This document shows positions 1-8,365 of a stretch of 64,000 nt of DNA, piece by piece; position 1 is the first letter of the stretch, and every line of letters starts with the position of its first letter. Both the position numbers and the translations under genes were made by a program. The notes below the pieces were generated by a model. The model worked only from the letters and a program-made list of their open reading frames with translations, ran no database searches and had not been told where the DNA came from. This stretch comes from Streptacidiphilus albus JL83. GTDB lineage: Bacteria; Actinomycetota; Actinomycetes; Streptomycetales; Streptomycetaceae. Location: positions 5,094,017-5,158,016 of the forward strand of contig NZ_JQML01000001.1 of the NCBI RefSeq assembly GCF_000744705.1, written 5' to 3'.

Positions 1-3000
1 CAGCACCGGGACGCTGCCCTCCCCGGCCGCGGTGCGCAGCGACTGGAGGGCGGTCCGGGTGATCGGACCGGTCAGCGGGTCGACGAAGAGCGCGGCGGGG
101 TAGCCCTGGACCTGGGCGTCGACCTCTTCGCGGGAGCGCACGATGACCGGGCGGTAGCCCCGGTCCTTGAGCGCCTGACGGGTCGACGGATCGGGCTCGG
201 GCCACACCAGCAGCCGACGCGGGTTGCCGTCGGCGGCGGGCGCGACCATCGTCGGGTAGTCCGCCCCGGCGATGAACTCCAGCCGGTTCTCGGTGCCGGG
301 GGCGTCGCTCGACGCCCGGGGCGCGGGCAGGGCGGTGCCGGTCGGCGGCGTGGTCGGCCCGGCCCCGGCCGGCAGCGCGCGTGCGACCGGGCCGATCGCC
401 GCCGGTCCGCCGCCGGGTGTGCCCGGCTCGGCCCGGCCGCCCGGCCGACCGCCGTCCTGACCGCCGTCCTGACTGCCGTCCTGGCCACCGCCGTTGCCCC
501 GGCTGCCGGTGCTGAGGGCCTGGGCGAGACCCATGACCCCGCTGCCGTTGCTGCCGTCGCTCGGCACCGGGACGTTCACCCCGGAGACGTTCACGCCGGG
601 CCCGAAGCGCCCGCCGAAGGGCTCGGAGGGTCGGCTCGGCAGCGCGGCCGGCCGGCCGGACAGGGCGGGCGGACCGCTCGGAACCGGCTGGAGCTCGGCC
701 GGGCCCAGCGCTATGGCCTGCTGCGGCCCCTGCTGTCGGTCGCGCTGGTCGGCCCCCTGGCCCTGACCCCGGTCCTGGTGCGGCTGCTGCTGGTCGGCGC
801 CGCGCGGCCGGGCCGGCTCCAGCTCCCCGATGGCTCCGGAGGAAGAGGGCGTGGACCCGCTCTCGGCCGGCGGGATGGCCAGTCGCCGCCGCCGACCGCT
901 GGGCGAGACCGGGTCGAGCGGCGCCGGAGGCGTATCGATTCGGCTCCCCGCCGGGGGGAGGGCGTGCTCCAGCCCCGGGTAGACCGGTCCGCCGATCAGC
1001 CCGGGGAAGCCGCCGGACGCCTGGCCCGCAGTCCCGTCCTGACCCTGCAGCCCGTCCTGGCCCTGCCGTTCGTGCAGTGCCTGCTCCGCCCGGCGGCCGG
1101 CCTCGCGCGCCTGGGCCTCCTGGGCGGCCTCCTGCGCCTCCTGGCGGGCCTCCATCACCGCCCGCGGCGGGCGGACGACCTCGGGCGCGGGCAACGCCCG
1201 TCGCCGACGGGAGCGGTCGGTGCCCTCGGCCGGGGTCTCCGGCCGGCGCGCCTGCGGCACGGAGGCCGACCCCGCCGCAGCTCCGGCTGCGGACCCGGAC
1301 GCGGAATTAGTCGTGGAGCGCTCGTCGGCGGACAGCGCCGGGCCGCCCCGGCCGCCGTGCTCGGCCGAGTCGTTGCCGCTCTTCGCGCCGCCGCTGTCGT
1401 TGCCGCCGCTGCCGTTGCCGCCGCGCTCGCGGCCGGAGCCGCGCGCCTCCCGGCCCTCGTCCCCGCCGTCCAGGCCGGGCAGCTCGGGCAGCAGCGAGGT
1501 GTCCGTCTCCTTCGCCCGGTCCGCCTCCCGGGCCGCCGCAGCGGCCCGTTCCGCGGCCTCGCGCGCCGTCGCCGGGTCCAGCGGCAGCTCGACCACATAG
1601 GTCCGGCCCAACTTGCCGGGCAGCTCGTGCGACTGGAGCACCCCGCCGTGCCGCTCCACCATGCCCCGCGCCATCGGCAGATGCACCGGACTGCCGCCCG
1701 CGCTCGGTCCGCGCACCTCGATCCGGGCCACGGATCCGCGCTGCGCCGCCGCTATCATCACCGTCGGCTCGGCCGAGGGCGCGCCGGTCAGCCCGGAGGC
1801 GACGCCGACCGCCATCCCGTACAGCGGGACCTTGCCCGCCTCCGAGCCCCCGTCACCGCCACTGCCGCGCACGGGCGTCGCCACGTCCGCGATCAGATGG
1901 CCCAGCGCCTGTGCCAGCCGCTCCGGGTCGGCGATCACCTCGACGTCGGACGGGTGCACCGCGAACCGCACCCGGTCCTCGCCGATCAGCTCGGTCGCGG
2001 CCTCCACCGCGCCCCGGACGATCTCGTCCAGACCGACCGGCTGCCGCTCCAGGTGCTCGCGCCCGGCGTCCAGCGCGGTGTCGAAGCGCTGGTACGCCAG
2101 TACGCCGTCGACCAGCCGCGCGGTCTGCGCGCACTCGGCGGCCAGCCGCCGCAGCACCCAGTTCGCCTCCGGCCAGAGCTGGCCGGCCGGGTCGCGGGCC
2201 AACTGGTCCAGGGTCTCCTGGAGCCGGGTCAGCGGGGAGTGCAGCTCCTCCGAGAGCAGCGCGGTCAGATGGTCGTTGCGCGCGGTCAGCGCCAGCTGTG
2301 CGGTCCGGTCGGTGAACGTGACCACCGCGCCGACCAGCTGGTCCCCGTCGCGGACCGGAGCGGTCGACAGCTCCGCGCTGACCGGGCGTCCGTCCTTGCG
2401 CCAAAGCGTCGCCGACTTCACCCGGTGCTTGCGGCCGGAGGCCAGGGTGTCCGCCAGCGGGGACTCCTCGGGCGGCAGCAGCGTCCCGTCCGCGCGGGAG
2501 TGCAGTACCAGCGACAGCAGCTCCTGGCCGCCCAGCTCGCTCGCCCGGAAGCCCAGGATGTGCGCGGCGGCCGGGTTGACCAGCACCACCTTGCCGTCCA
2601 TGTCCACGCCGACCACGCCCTCGGCGGCGGCCCGCAGGATCATCTCGGTCTGCTTGTGCTGGCGGCGCAGCTCGGCCTCGACCTCCAGCCGGGCGGACAG
2701 GTCGCGCACCACGATCAGCAGCAGGTCCCGGTCCGAGGGCGAGGGGGTGGGCCGGGCGGCGCCGCCGGTGCCGTAGCCGTAGCGGGACACCCCGCCGAAG
2801 GAGTCGTACGAGGAGGACCCGCCGAACCCCTCCCGGCCCTCGGCCTCGTCCTCGAACTCGTTGCCGGCCACCTCGACCGGGAAGGTCGTGCCGTCGGTCC
2901 GCCGGGCGGTCATCCGCACCGGCTTGGCCTCGTCCTCGGCACCGGCGTCGGTCGCGCGCGGCCGCATCGAGCCCGGGATCCGGCTCGGGTCGAACTCGGG

Positions 3001-3177
3001 GAGGAGGTCGAGGACGCCCATCCCGACCAGTGAGGTCCCGGGAGCCTGCAGGCTGCGGACGGCGGCGGCGTTGGCATCCACCACGGTGCCGTTGCTGTTC
3101 ACCAGCAGTAGGGCATCCGGAAGAGCGTCGAGTATCGCTGCGAGGCGAGCAGTGCCTCGAGTCGGCCTGCTGCTCAC
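1..3177 (-). CDS. Large PAS-domain pseudo-histidine kinase with receiver-like C-terminus (3' end cut by window)
   Basis: Soluble signalling protein read from a GTG at 3177 (GGGAGG nine bases upstream) in one open frame to the window edge, so about 1,059 codons are seen and the C-terminus is missing. Order: PAS-like segment (residues ~10-60, LVNSNGTVVDANAA), second PAS (~175-285, LVNPAAAHILGF), dimerisation helix (~300-345), ATPase-like segment (~395-530), Ala/Arg helix, a long Gly/Gln/Pro-rich linker (~555-980), then the start of a receiver-like fold (LLVWPEPDPSTRQ, candidate Asp in FVDPLTG). The H-box reads SEELHSPLT where active kinases read SHELRTPLT, so the phospho-acceptor His is Glu310; the N-box is GHLIAD and no DxGxG is visible. 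I infer a non-catalytic scaffold or sensor rather than an active kinase. The family is known from Streptomyces genomes; its partner is not evident here. Confidence 0.75.
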   Translation of the reverse strand, partial: MSSRPTRGTARLAAILDALPDALLLVNSNGTVVDANAAAVRSLQAPGTSLVGMGVLDLLPEFDPSRIPGSMRPRATDAGAEDEAKPVRMTARRTDGTTFPVEVAGNEFEDEAEGREGFGGSSSYDSFGGVSRYGYGTGGAARPTPSPSDRDLLLIVVRDLSARLEVEAELRRQHKQTEMILRAAAEGVVGVDMDGKVVLVNPAAAHILGFRASELGGQELLSLVLHSRADGTLLPPEESPLADTLASGRKHRVKSATLWRKDGRPVSAELSTAPVRDGDQLVGAVVTFTDRTAQLALTARNDHLTALLSEELHSPLTRLQETLDQLARDPAGQLWPEANWVLRRLAAECAQTARLVDGVLAYQRFDTALDAGREHLERQPVGLDEIVRGAVEAATELIGEDRVRFAVHPSDVEVIADPERLAQALGHLIADVATPVRGSGGDGGSEAGKVPLYGMAVGVASGLTGAPSAEPTVMIAAAQRGSVARIEVRGPSAGGSPVHLPMARGMVERHGGVLQSHELPGKLGRTYVVELPLDPATAREAAERAAAAAREADRAKETDTSLLPELPGLDGGDEGREARGSGRERGGNGSGGNDSGGAKSGNDSAEHGGRGGPALSADERSTTNSASGSAAGAAAGSASVPQARRPETPAEGTDRSRRRRALPAPEVVRPPRAVMEARQEAQEAAQEAQAREAGRRAEQALHERQGQDGLQGQDGTAGQASGGFPGLIGGPVYPGLEHALPPAGSRIDTPPAPLDPVSPSGRRRRLAIPPAESGSTPSSSGAIGELEPARPRGADQQQPHQDRGQGQGADQRDRQQGPQQAIALGPAELQPVPSGPPALSGRPAALPSRPSEPFGGRFGPGVNVSGVNVPVPSDGSNGSGVMGLAQALSTGSRGNGGGQDGSQDGGQDGGRPGGRAEPGTPGGGPAAIGPVARALPAGAGPTTPPTGTALPAPRASSDAPGTENRLEFIAGADYPTMVAPAADGNPRRLLVWPEPDPSTRQALKDRGYRPVIVRSREEVDAQVQGYPAALFVDPLTGPITRTALQSLRTAAGEGSVPVL

Positions 3178-3409
3178 GACGAGCGTCCTCCCTTGCCTGA
3201 CTGCGCTTCCGCGGACCGGCCTGGCCTCGGACCGCCGCGGTGGCGGGCCTCCGTCCCCCAGGCGCGCCAGCAAGCACTATCCCACACTGTTTTTGCATAC
3301 GCGGCGACCTGCCTAGTAACGTGGATACCAGTTGGCCGCAACCCTGCGGGTTGTGGCATCATCCATGCAGAGGTTGTGATCGCCGGTCGGCGAACGCAGT
3401 TCTCAGCAG

Positions 3410-3500
3410 GGAGGCTTCGCCTAGTCCGGTCTATGGCGCCGCACTGCTAATGCGGTTTGGGTCTTACCACCCATCCGGGGTTCAAATCCCCGAGCCTCCG
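3410..3500 (+). tRNA. tRNA-Ser (anticodon GCT)
   Basis: Cloverleaf folds by eye: acceptor GGAGGCT/AGCCTCC with discriminator G, D-stem GCC/GGC, anticodon stem CCGCA/TGCGG around loop CTGCTAA (anticodon GCT), long class II variable arm, and T-arm CGGGG-TTCAAAT-CCCCG. CCA is not encoded. It reads serine AGC/AGU codons. Confidence 0.96.
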
Positions 3501-3507
3501 CGTGATC

Positions 3508-3535
3508 AGGGTCCCTCGCTTCGGCGAGGGGCCCT
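3508..3535 (+). terminator. Terminator hairpin after tRNA-Ser(GCT)
   Basis: AGGGTCCCTCGC and GCGAGGGGCCCT form a 12-bp stem (one G-T wobble) closed by a TTCG tetraloop, starting 8 bases after the tRNA. There is no long T-run, as is usual in actinobacteria. Confidence 0.7.
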
Positions 3536-4068
3536 GTCGTGTTTTCCGGGGCGGACGGGTTGGCTTCGGGGCGGCTCGAAACCGAGGGGCCGGGTCGGCC
3601 GTCGGACTTCCTCAAGGCCCTCGGGCCGGTCGGCGGGTCCGCACAGGAGACGTTGCTGCGGCAGGAGTTGGAGTGCCTGGCGCATCCCCGCTGCGGGCGG
3701 CGGCCGCCGAGCTGACCCGGCAGGCCGGGCGGCTGCGGGCCTGATTCACGTGAAACCCTGCGTTCGGGCGCTGCGGTGGACCGTCAGGTTCCGGTGGCCG
3801 GTGGATTCCCTCGGGTACGGCGTCCGCGTACTGTCCGGGCGCTGTCACGGTCCTGCAACATGATCTTGTAGCCGCTGCTCCGCAGCTCCCTCGCCGATGC
3901 GTCTCTGACCTGCTGTCAGGCGGTTTTCGGGGGCGGGTGCGGTCGGAATCGGGTCCGGTTGGCCGGTTGGCGGACACAACGGTTCCTGGTGTTCCATCGA
4001 GAGACGTCTTCGCCCGGATCCCCTCCGGCGTGGCAGGGGCGCGGCGGGACGTGGCAAGGAGCAGTGCA
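3536..4068. other. Intergenic stretch, no gene recognised
   Basis: Open frames exist in all directions but none shows a ribosome site, a known motif or a convincing composition. The last 15 bases carry the AAGGAG that serves the next gene. Confidence 0.5.
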
Positions 4069-5295
4069 TTGAACTCGATGAAGTCGTGGGTCTCAGGGGC
4101 CAGGACCGCAGGGTCGGCCGGGGTGCTGGCGCTGGTACTGGCGGGAGCGGCGGCCTGCTCGGGCTCCGGGGCCTCGGGCGGCCATGGAACGGCCGGGAGC
4201 GGCTCCTCCGCCGACGGGGCGCCCGCCGTCATCACCGTCACCCTGGCGAAGGACACGGCCGGGGACGTCGTTCCCGACCAGCCGGTCAGGATCGCGGTCA
4301 AGGGCGGGACGCTCGGCTCGGTCACCGTCGACGACTCCAAGGGCGACCCGGTGCCGGGCGCGCTGAACGCCGCCGCCGGGACCTGGACGCCCAGTGCGCC
4401 CTTCGCGGTCGGGGTGGCCTACACGCTCCGGGCCAGTGCCTCCCCGTCCGGGGGCGGCGGGAAGCCCAGCACCGACCAGGTCCCCTTCACGGTGGAGACG
4501 CCCAGCAGCGCCACCAGCATGCTGCTGGACTCGATCACGCCGGCGAAGGGCGCCGTGGTCGGTGTCGCCATGCCGGTCTCGGTGGTCTTCTCCAACCCGG
4601 TCGCCGACTCCGCGCGGGCGGCGGTGCAGAGCCGACTCAAGGTCACCACCAGCATCCCGGTCACCGGTGCCTGGCACTGGTTCAGCAGCACCCGGGTCGA
4701 CTGGCGGCCGGAGAACTTCTGGAAGCCCGGCACCTCGGTGACGGTCGACGCCGACCTGGACGGGGTGAGCAACGGCAACGGCCGCATCGGGATCCACGAC
4801 TACGTGCACACCTTCACCGTCGGCAGCGACGTCGAGACGGTGGTGGACGCGACCACCCACACCATGACCGTGTCCGAGAGCGGCAAGACCATCCGCACGC
4901 TCACCGTGGACACCGGCGGGCCCGGCTTCCAGACCTGGGGCGGCACCTTCGCGGTGATCGACAAGGAGGCCGAGGTCGAGATGACCTCCTGCAGCGTCGG
5001 CATCCAGTGCACCAAGGGCGCGCCGAACTACTACGACATCAAGCTGCCCTCGGACGTCCACCTGACCTTCTCCGGCACCTACGTCCACTTCTCGACCGGC
5101 GACACCGACCCGGGCGACAGCACCTCGCACGGCTGCGTCCACCTCTCGAAGGCCGACGCGCTGTGGTTCTTCAACACGGTCAAGGAGGGCGACCCGGTGA
5201 CGATCAACGGCGTGCCCAAGAACGCGGCCCCGGACAACGGCTACGCCGACTTCAACCTGAGCTGGGCCCAGTGGACGGCGGGCAGCGCCTCCTGA
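4069..5295 (+). CDS. Lipoprotein L,D-transpeptidase with Ig-like domains
   Basis: Predicted peptidoglycan 3-3 crosslinking enzyme anchored on the outer face of the membrane. A TTG start at 4069 sits 7 bases after AAGGAG; the ATG at 4078 is the alternative. A lipobox (LAGAAAC, Cys30) follows a short hydrophobic signal. Residues ~55-270 look like the two bacterial Ig-like domains of mycobacterial Ldt enzymes, and ~275-400 is the YkuD catalytic domain with YVHFSTG and the cysteine motif TSHGCVHL (Cys356). The Arg usual two residues after the catalytic Cys is His; actinobacterial Ldt proteins often vary here. A C-terminal tail with Trp residues (SWAQWTAG) follows. It stands alone, with a hairpin 12 bp after the stop. 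Confidence 0.88.
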   Translation: MNSMKSWVSGARTAGSAGVLALVLAGAAACSGSGASGGHGTAGSGSSADGAPAVITVTLAKDTAGDVVPDQPVRIAVKGGTLGSVTVDDSKGDPVPGALNAAAGTWTPSAPFAVGVAYTLRASASPSGGGGKPSTDQVPFTVETPSSATSMLLDSITPAKGAVVGVAMPVSVVFSNPVADSARAAVQSRLKVTTSIPVTGAWHWFSSTRVDWRPENFWKPGTSVTVDADLDGVSNGNGRIGIHDYVHTFTVGSDVETVVDATTHTMTVSESGKTIRTLTVDTGGPGFQTWGGTFAVIDKEAEVEMTSCSVGIQCTKGAPNYYDIKLPSDVHLTFSGTYVHFSTGDTDPGDSTSHGCVHLSKADALWFFNTVKEGDPVTINGVPKNAAPDNGYADFNLSWAQWTAGSAS

Positions 5296-5306
5296 CCGCC
5301 CGGCGT

Positions 5307-5334
5307 GGTCCCCGGCGGCGCCGCGCCGGGGACC
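5307..5334 (+). terminator. Hairpin terminator after the L,D-transpeptidase
   Basis: GGTCCCCGGC and GCCGGGGACC are perfect 10-bp arms around an 8-base GC centre, 12 bp past the stop codon. Confidence 0.6.
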
Positions 5335-5365
5335 GCGCCCCTGCTCAGAGGGCACGGAAACTCGA

Positions 5366-5395
5366 TTTCACCCGGAGCTGGTGCTCGTGTAATGT
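5366..5395 (+). promoter_or_regulatory. Candidate promoter of the first tRNA-Arg gene
   Basis: TTTCAC at 5366-5371 and TAATGT at 5390-5395 are spaced by 18 bp, giving a predicted start about 45 bases before the tRNA. Assigned by eye from a vegetative -35/-10 pattern. Confidence 0.35.
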
Positions 5396-5446
5396 AGTTC
5401 TCGCAAGGCAGCGGGGCGAGTGCAAAACGTCCGGAAGCCGAGCAGA

Positions 5447-5519
5447 GCGCTCATAGCTCAACGGATAGAGCACTTGACTACGGATCAAGAGGTTGCAGGT
5501 TCGAATCCTGCTGAGCGCA
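5447..5519 (+). tRNA. tRNA-Arg (anticodon ACG), copy 1
   Basis: Acceptor GCGCTCA/TGAGCGC with discriminator A, D-arm GCTC/GAGC, anticodon stem CTTGA/TCAAG around loop CTACGGA (anticodon ACG), T-arm GCAGG-TTCGAAT-CCTGC. CCA is not encoded. A34 of this tRNA is the known substrate of TadA, encoded at 32970-33494. Identical to the copy at 6767. Confidence 0.97.
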
Positions 5520-5529
5520 CAGCAAGTCG

Positions 5530-5557
5530 AAGGCCCCCACGGAAACGTGGGGGCCTT
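5530..5557. terminator. Bidirectional terminator, tRNA-Arg copy 1 / deacetylase
   Basis: AAGGCCCCCACG and CGTGGGGGCCTT form a perfect 12-bp stem with a GAAA loop, 10 bases after the tRNA and 7 bases before the stop codon of the facing deacetylase gene, so it can serve both. Confidence 0.75.
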
Positions 5558-5563
5558 CGCCGT

Positions 5564-6595
5564 TCAGGCGCCGACCAGTTCGTCGACGGTCACCAGCCGG
5601 TAGCCGTCGTCCAGCAGCCCGCCGATCAGCACCGGCAGCGCGGCGACGGTCTGGCTCCGGTCGCCGCCGCCGTCGTGCATCAGCACGATCGAGCCGTCAC
5701 GGGCCTGTTGCCGGGCGTTGGCCACGATCTGCTCCGCCCCGGGGGCGGCCCAGTCCTGGGTGTCGGTGTCCCACAGCACGGTGGTCATCCCGTGCTCGGC
5801 CGTCCAGCGCAGGGTGTCCGGCGTGCGGGAGCCGTAGGGCGTGCGGAGGTGGCCGGGCCTGACCCCGGTCACCGCTTCGAGCGCGGCGTTGGTCGCGTCG
5901 AGCTGGAACAGCAGGTCGTCCCGGGACAGGTCGGGCAGGAACGGGTGCGACCAGGTGTGGTTGCCGATGCCGTGGCCCTCGGCGGCGATCCTGGCGACCG
6001 TGCCGGGGGATGCGGCGGCGTGCAGCCCGACGCAGAAGAAGGTGCCGGGTACGCCGTGGTCCCGCAGGATGTCGAGGACCCGGTCGGTGTAGGGGGCGGT
6101 CGGGCCGTCGTCGAAGGTGAGCGCGATCCGCCGGCCGTGCCCTGCGCCGCCCCCGTCGCCGCGCAGCAGGTACCGCCCCTGCCCGGCCAGGTCGGCCGCC
6201 GTCTCCGCGCTGCGCTCCGCGTGCGCCGCCAGCTCGGCGACGCGGCCGCTCAGCGTGCCCGCGTCGTCGTCGGTCGCGACCAGCCGTCCGGGACGGGCCA
6301 GCGCGCACGCCGCCAGCTCGGCGGCGGTGACCGATGCGTCGGACGGCCGGGCCGGGAGGTCCCAGGGGTCGGCCCGCAGCACGGTCAGTCCGAACACCCG
6401 CAGCGGGCCGTCCAGCAGCCCGTTGGTGCTGTCCACGACCACGGTCGCGCCGGGGCCGCAGACGGTGCGCACATGCGCCGCGATCCGGGCGACCTCATCG
6501 GCCCCGAACCGCGCGCCCGGCCCGGCCGTCCCGTCGCTGCGGACACAGGCCACCGTGTAGCCGGCCCGGTCCCAGGCGATTCCAGCTGACCACAT
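5564..6595 (-). CDS. NodB-type polysaccharide deacetylase with an unusual N-terminal domain
   Basis: 343 residues. Residues ~150-340 are a NodB homology domain with all five motifs visible: TFDDGP, NHTWSHPF (metal-binding HxxxH type), RTPYG, DTDTQDW and VLMHDGGG, so a metal-dependent N- or O-deacetylase of chitin- or peptidoglycan-like polymers is expected. The first ~145 residues are not a signal peptide: they read as an alternating beta/alpha domain (AGIAWDRAGYTVACV, ATVVVDSTNGLLDG) reminiscent of an RNase H-like fold. No secretion signal or membrane segment is visible, which is odd for this family. The ATG at 6595 opens the frame. The gene lies on the opposite strand between the two identical tRNA-Arg genes. 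Confidence 0.82.
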   Translation of the reverse strand: MWSAGIAWDRAGYTVACVRSDGTAGPGARFGADEVARIAAHVRTVCGPGATVVVDSTNGLLDGPLRVFGLTVLRADPWDLPARPSDASVTAAELAACALARPGRLVATDDDAGTLSGRVAELAAHAERSAETAADLAGQGRYLLRGDGGGAGHGRRIALTFDDGPTAPYTDRVLDILRDHGVPGTFFCVGLHAAASPGTVARIAAEGHGIGNHTWSHPFLPDLSRDDLLFQLDATNAALEAVTGVRPGHLRTPYGSRTPDTLRWTAEHGMTTVLWDTDTQDWAAPGAEQIVANARQQARDGSIVLMHDGGGDRSQTVAALPVLIGGLLDDGYRLVTVDELVGA

Positions 6596-6766
6596 TTCAG
6601 CTCCCGTCTCGTTCGTCCACCGGACGAATGATCACAGCCCCGCCGAAAGCTGTCACCCGCCGCCGGCGGAGGCGGCCGGGCGGGGAGGGCCCGCTCCGGT
6701 GCGCTAGAGTTGTCGACTGGAAGCGCACGAATCCGGCGAAAGCAGCCGGTATGCAGCGGACCGAGC

Positions 6767-6839
6767 GCGCTCATAGCTCAACGGATAGAGCACTTGACTA
6801 CGGATCAAGAGGTTGCAGGTTCGAATCCTGCTGAGCGCA
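6767..6839 (+). tRNA. tRNA-Arg (anticodon ACG), copy 2
   Basis: Base-for-base identical to the gene at 5447, exactly 1,320 bp downstream. The upstream sequences differ, and the downstream 40 bp (including the terminator) are nearly the same, so the duplication included the tRNA and its terminator. Confidence 0.97.
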
Positions 6840-6849
6840 CAGCAGGTCG

Positions 6850-6877
6850 AAGGCCCCCACGAAACCGTGGGGGCCTT
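6850..6877 (+). terminator. Terminator of tRNA-Arg copy 2
   Basis: AAGGCCCCCACG and CGTGGGGGCCTT form a 12-bp stem with an AAAC loop; a near-copy of the hairpin at 5530, differing only in the loop. Confidence 0.7.
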
Positions 6878-6939
6878 CGTCGTCCGCACGGGCGAAACAG
6901 GAGGGGCGGCGCCCGGCCCGGATCGGGCAGGCTGGCCGG

Positions 6940-7815
6940 ATGAACATCGCCGAACCGTTTCCGCAGAGCCTGCAGGAGCTGCAGGACCGCTCCCCGATGG
7001 AACGCGCGCTGCGGCAGGTGGCCTCCGTCTCGTCCGGGCCGCCGCTCGATCCCGCGCTGCGGGTGACCCTGAACTTCCACCCGGACCGGGCGGCCGCCGA
7101 CGGCCGCCCGATCCTGCGGGCGATGGCGGAGGACGGCGGCTACCGCTCCCAGTTCGTGACCGGTACCAGCAACGGCGGACTGACCGCCTTTCCCGGCGGG
7201 GACCGCTGGCGCTGGGAGGCCCGGATCTTCGGCGGGGCCTACGACGGGGCGCCGGCCTCCGCGCGTCCGGTCTACGGCGCGCTGGACTTCCGGGGCGGGG
7301 CGCTCGGGGCCGCGCCGCGCTTCGGCTCGGCCTTCTTCCGGCTGGCGGCGCCCACCCTAGCCAGGACCACCTTCTGCTACCCGGACAGCGTCCAGGAGCC
7401 GGCGCACTTCGGGGTCGCCGCCGCGATGCCGCTGATCGCGGTGGCCGAGGCCGACCGGCAGGACGCGCTGGACGACTACATCGAGGCGCAGGTGCACGGC
7501 CCGGTGCTACTGGGGCGCGACGTCGAGGCCCTGGTCCTCGACCCCTGCTACCGGGGGACGGCGGTCGAGGACGCGGCGCGGGCGCTGCCGTGCCGGCTGG
7601 AGTGGCACCCGGGGGTGGTCCTCACCGTCGACGAACTGCGTCGGCACCCGGGCTACCGGGGGCAGGAGTTCGTCGACCTGGGTGCGGAGATCGCCGTCGA
7701 CGGGCGGCTCGACCCCGCCCTCATCGGGGCCGCCGCAGCCACCGGACGCCATGACGCACAGGCGTTGAAGCGGGTCTGGCACTACCTGGCCAGGTACGGC
7801 GTGCCCGGCAAGTAG
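6940..7815 (+). CDS. DUF3626 family protein
   Basis: 291-residue cytoplasmic protein of unknown function; no signal or membrane segment. Family-typical segments are visible: VTLNFHPDR near residue 45, GDRWRWEARIFGG, RPVYGALDFRGG, GSAFFRL, and YIEAQVHGPVLL, followed by a conserved DPCYRGT and WHPGVV. These match the DUF3626 family, which occurs scattered in bacteria and has no assigned reaction. The ATG at 6940 lies 63 bases after the tRNA-Arg terminator; the ribosome site is weak. The gene stands alone ahead of the MarR/MFS pair, with its stop just 8 bases before the MarR operator. Confidence 0.75.
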   Translation: MNIAEPFPQSLQELQDRSPMERALRQVASVSSGPPLDPALRVTLNFHPDRAAADGRPILRAMAEDGGYRSQFVTGTSNGGLTAFPGGDRWRWEARIFGGAYDGAPASARPVYGALDFRGGALGAAPRFGSAFFRLAAPTLARTTFCYPDSVQEPAHFGVAAAMPLIAVAEADRQDALDDYIEAQVHGPVLLGRDVEALVLDPCYRGTAVEDAARALPCRLEWHPGVVLTVDELRRHPGYRGQEFVDLGAEIAVDGRLDPALIGAAAATGRHDAQALKRVWHYLARYGVPGK

Positions 7816-7822
7816 TGTGGTG

Positions 7823-7855
7823 TACATTTAGTTGCTAGACGCAAGCAACAATGTA
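7823..7855. promoter_or_regulatory. Candidate MarR operator
   Basis: An interrupted palindrome: TACATT-TA-GTTGCT, seven bases, AGCAAC-A-ATGTA. It ends 24 bases before the MarR start, the usual place for an autoregulatory MarR site controlling its own gene and the efflux pump behind it. AT-rich compared with its surroundings. Confidence 0.6.
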
Positions 7856-7879
7856 AGCAGTACGTGACGGAGAGTAACC

Positions 7880-8365
7880 ATGGGCGGCACGGCGACGGCA
7901 GCCGAGGCGGCCAACGCACTGGGCGACGAGATCGCTCGCTTCGTGCGATTGGTGACCGCGTGGAAGCAACGGGCCAAGGACGACCCGGCCGGCGGTGACC
8001 GGCTGCTGCTCAGCCGGCTCGCCCGCTGCGGCCCCCGGCGCGCGACCGACCTGGCCGCCGACACCTACCTCGACCTCTCCACGGTGAGCCGGCAGATCCG
8101 CTCCCTGGTCGACCGGGGCCTGGTGGAGCGCAGCCCCGACCCCGAGGACCGGCGCGGCACCCTGCTGTCCGCGACCGCCGACGGGATCGCCGCCTTCGAG
8201 CACTACCGTGCGCAGCGCACCGACCAGTTGGCGGCCATCCTCGACGTCTGGCCGGATCAGGACCGCCATGAGCTGGTCCGCCTCTTCACCCGCCTCAACG
8301 ACGACCTCGCAGAGAACCACGCCCAGCTCTTCGGCGGCACCGGGCAGCACCAAGGAGACAAGTAA
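7880..8365 (+). CDS. MarR-family transcriptional regulator
   Basis: 161 residues with a winged helix: recognition region TYLDLSTVSRQIRSLVDRGLVERSPDPEDRR, ending in the wing, with flanking dimerisation helices (ARFVRLVTAWKQRAK and the C-terminal DDLAENHAQLF). Such proteins repress by dimeric binding to palindromes and are released by small aromatic or drug ligands. The stop codon TAA directly abuts the GTG of the MFS exporter, so the two are one transcription unit and probably translationally coupled. A palindromic site lies upstream (7823-7855). The most likely role is ligand-responsive repression of the pump. Confidence 0.9.
   Translation: MGGTATAAEAANALGDEIARFVRLVTAWKQRAKDDPAGGDRLLLSRLARCGPRRATDLAADTYLDLSTVSRQIRSLVDRGLVERSPDPEDRRGTLLSATADGIAAFEHYRAQRTDQLAAILDVWPDQDRHELVRLFTRLNDDLAENHAQLFGGTGQHQGDK

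Noticed and set aside
778-3033. 751-residue open frame on the + strand
   Set aside because: It is the complement of the PAS protein gene; its residue content (Arg/Gly/Pro-heavy, no domains) is typical of antisense frames in GC-rich DNA, while the minus frame shows clear PAS and kinase motifs.
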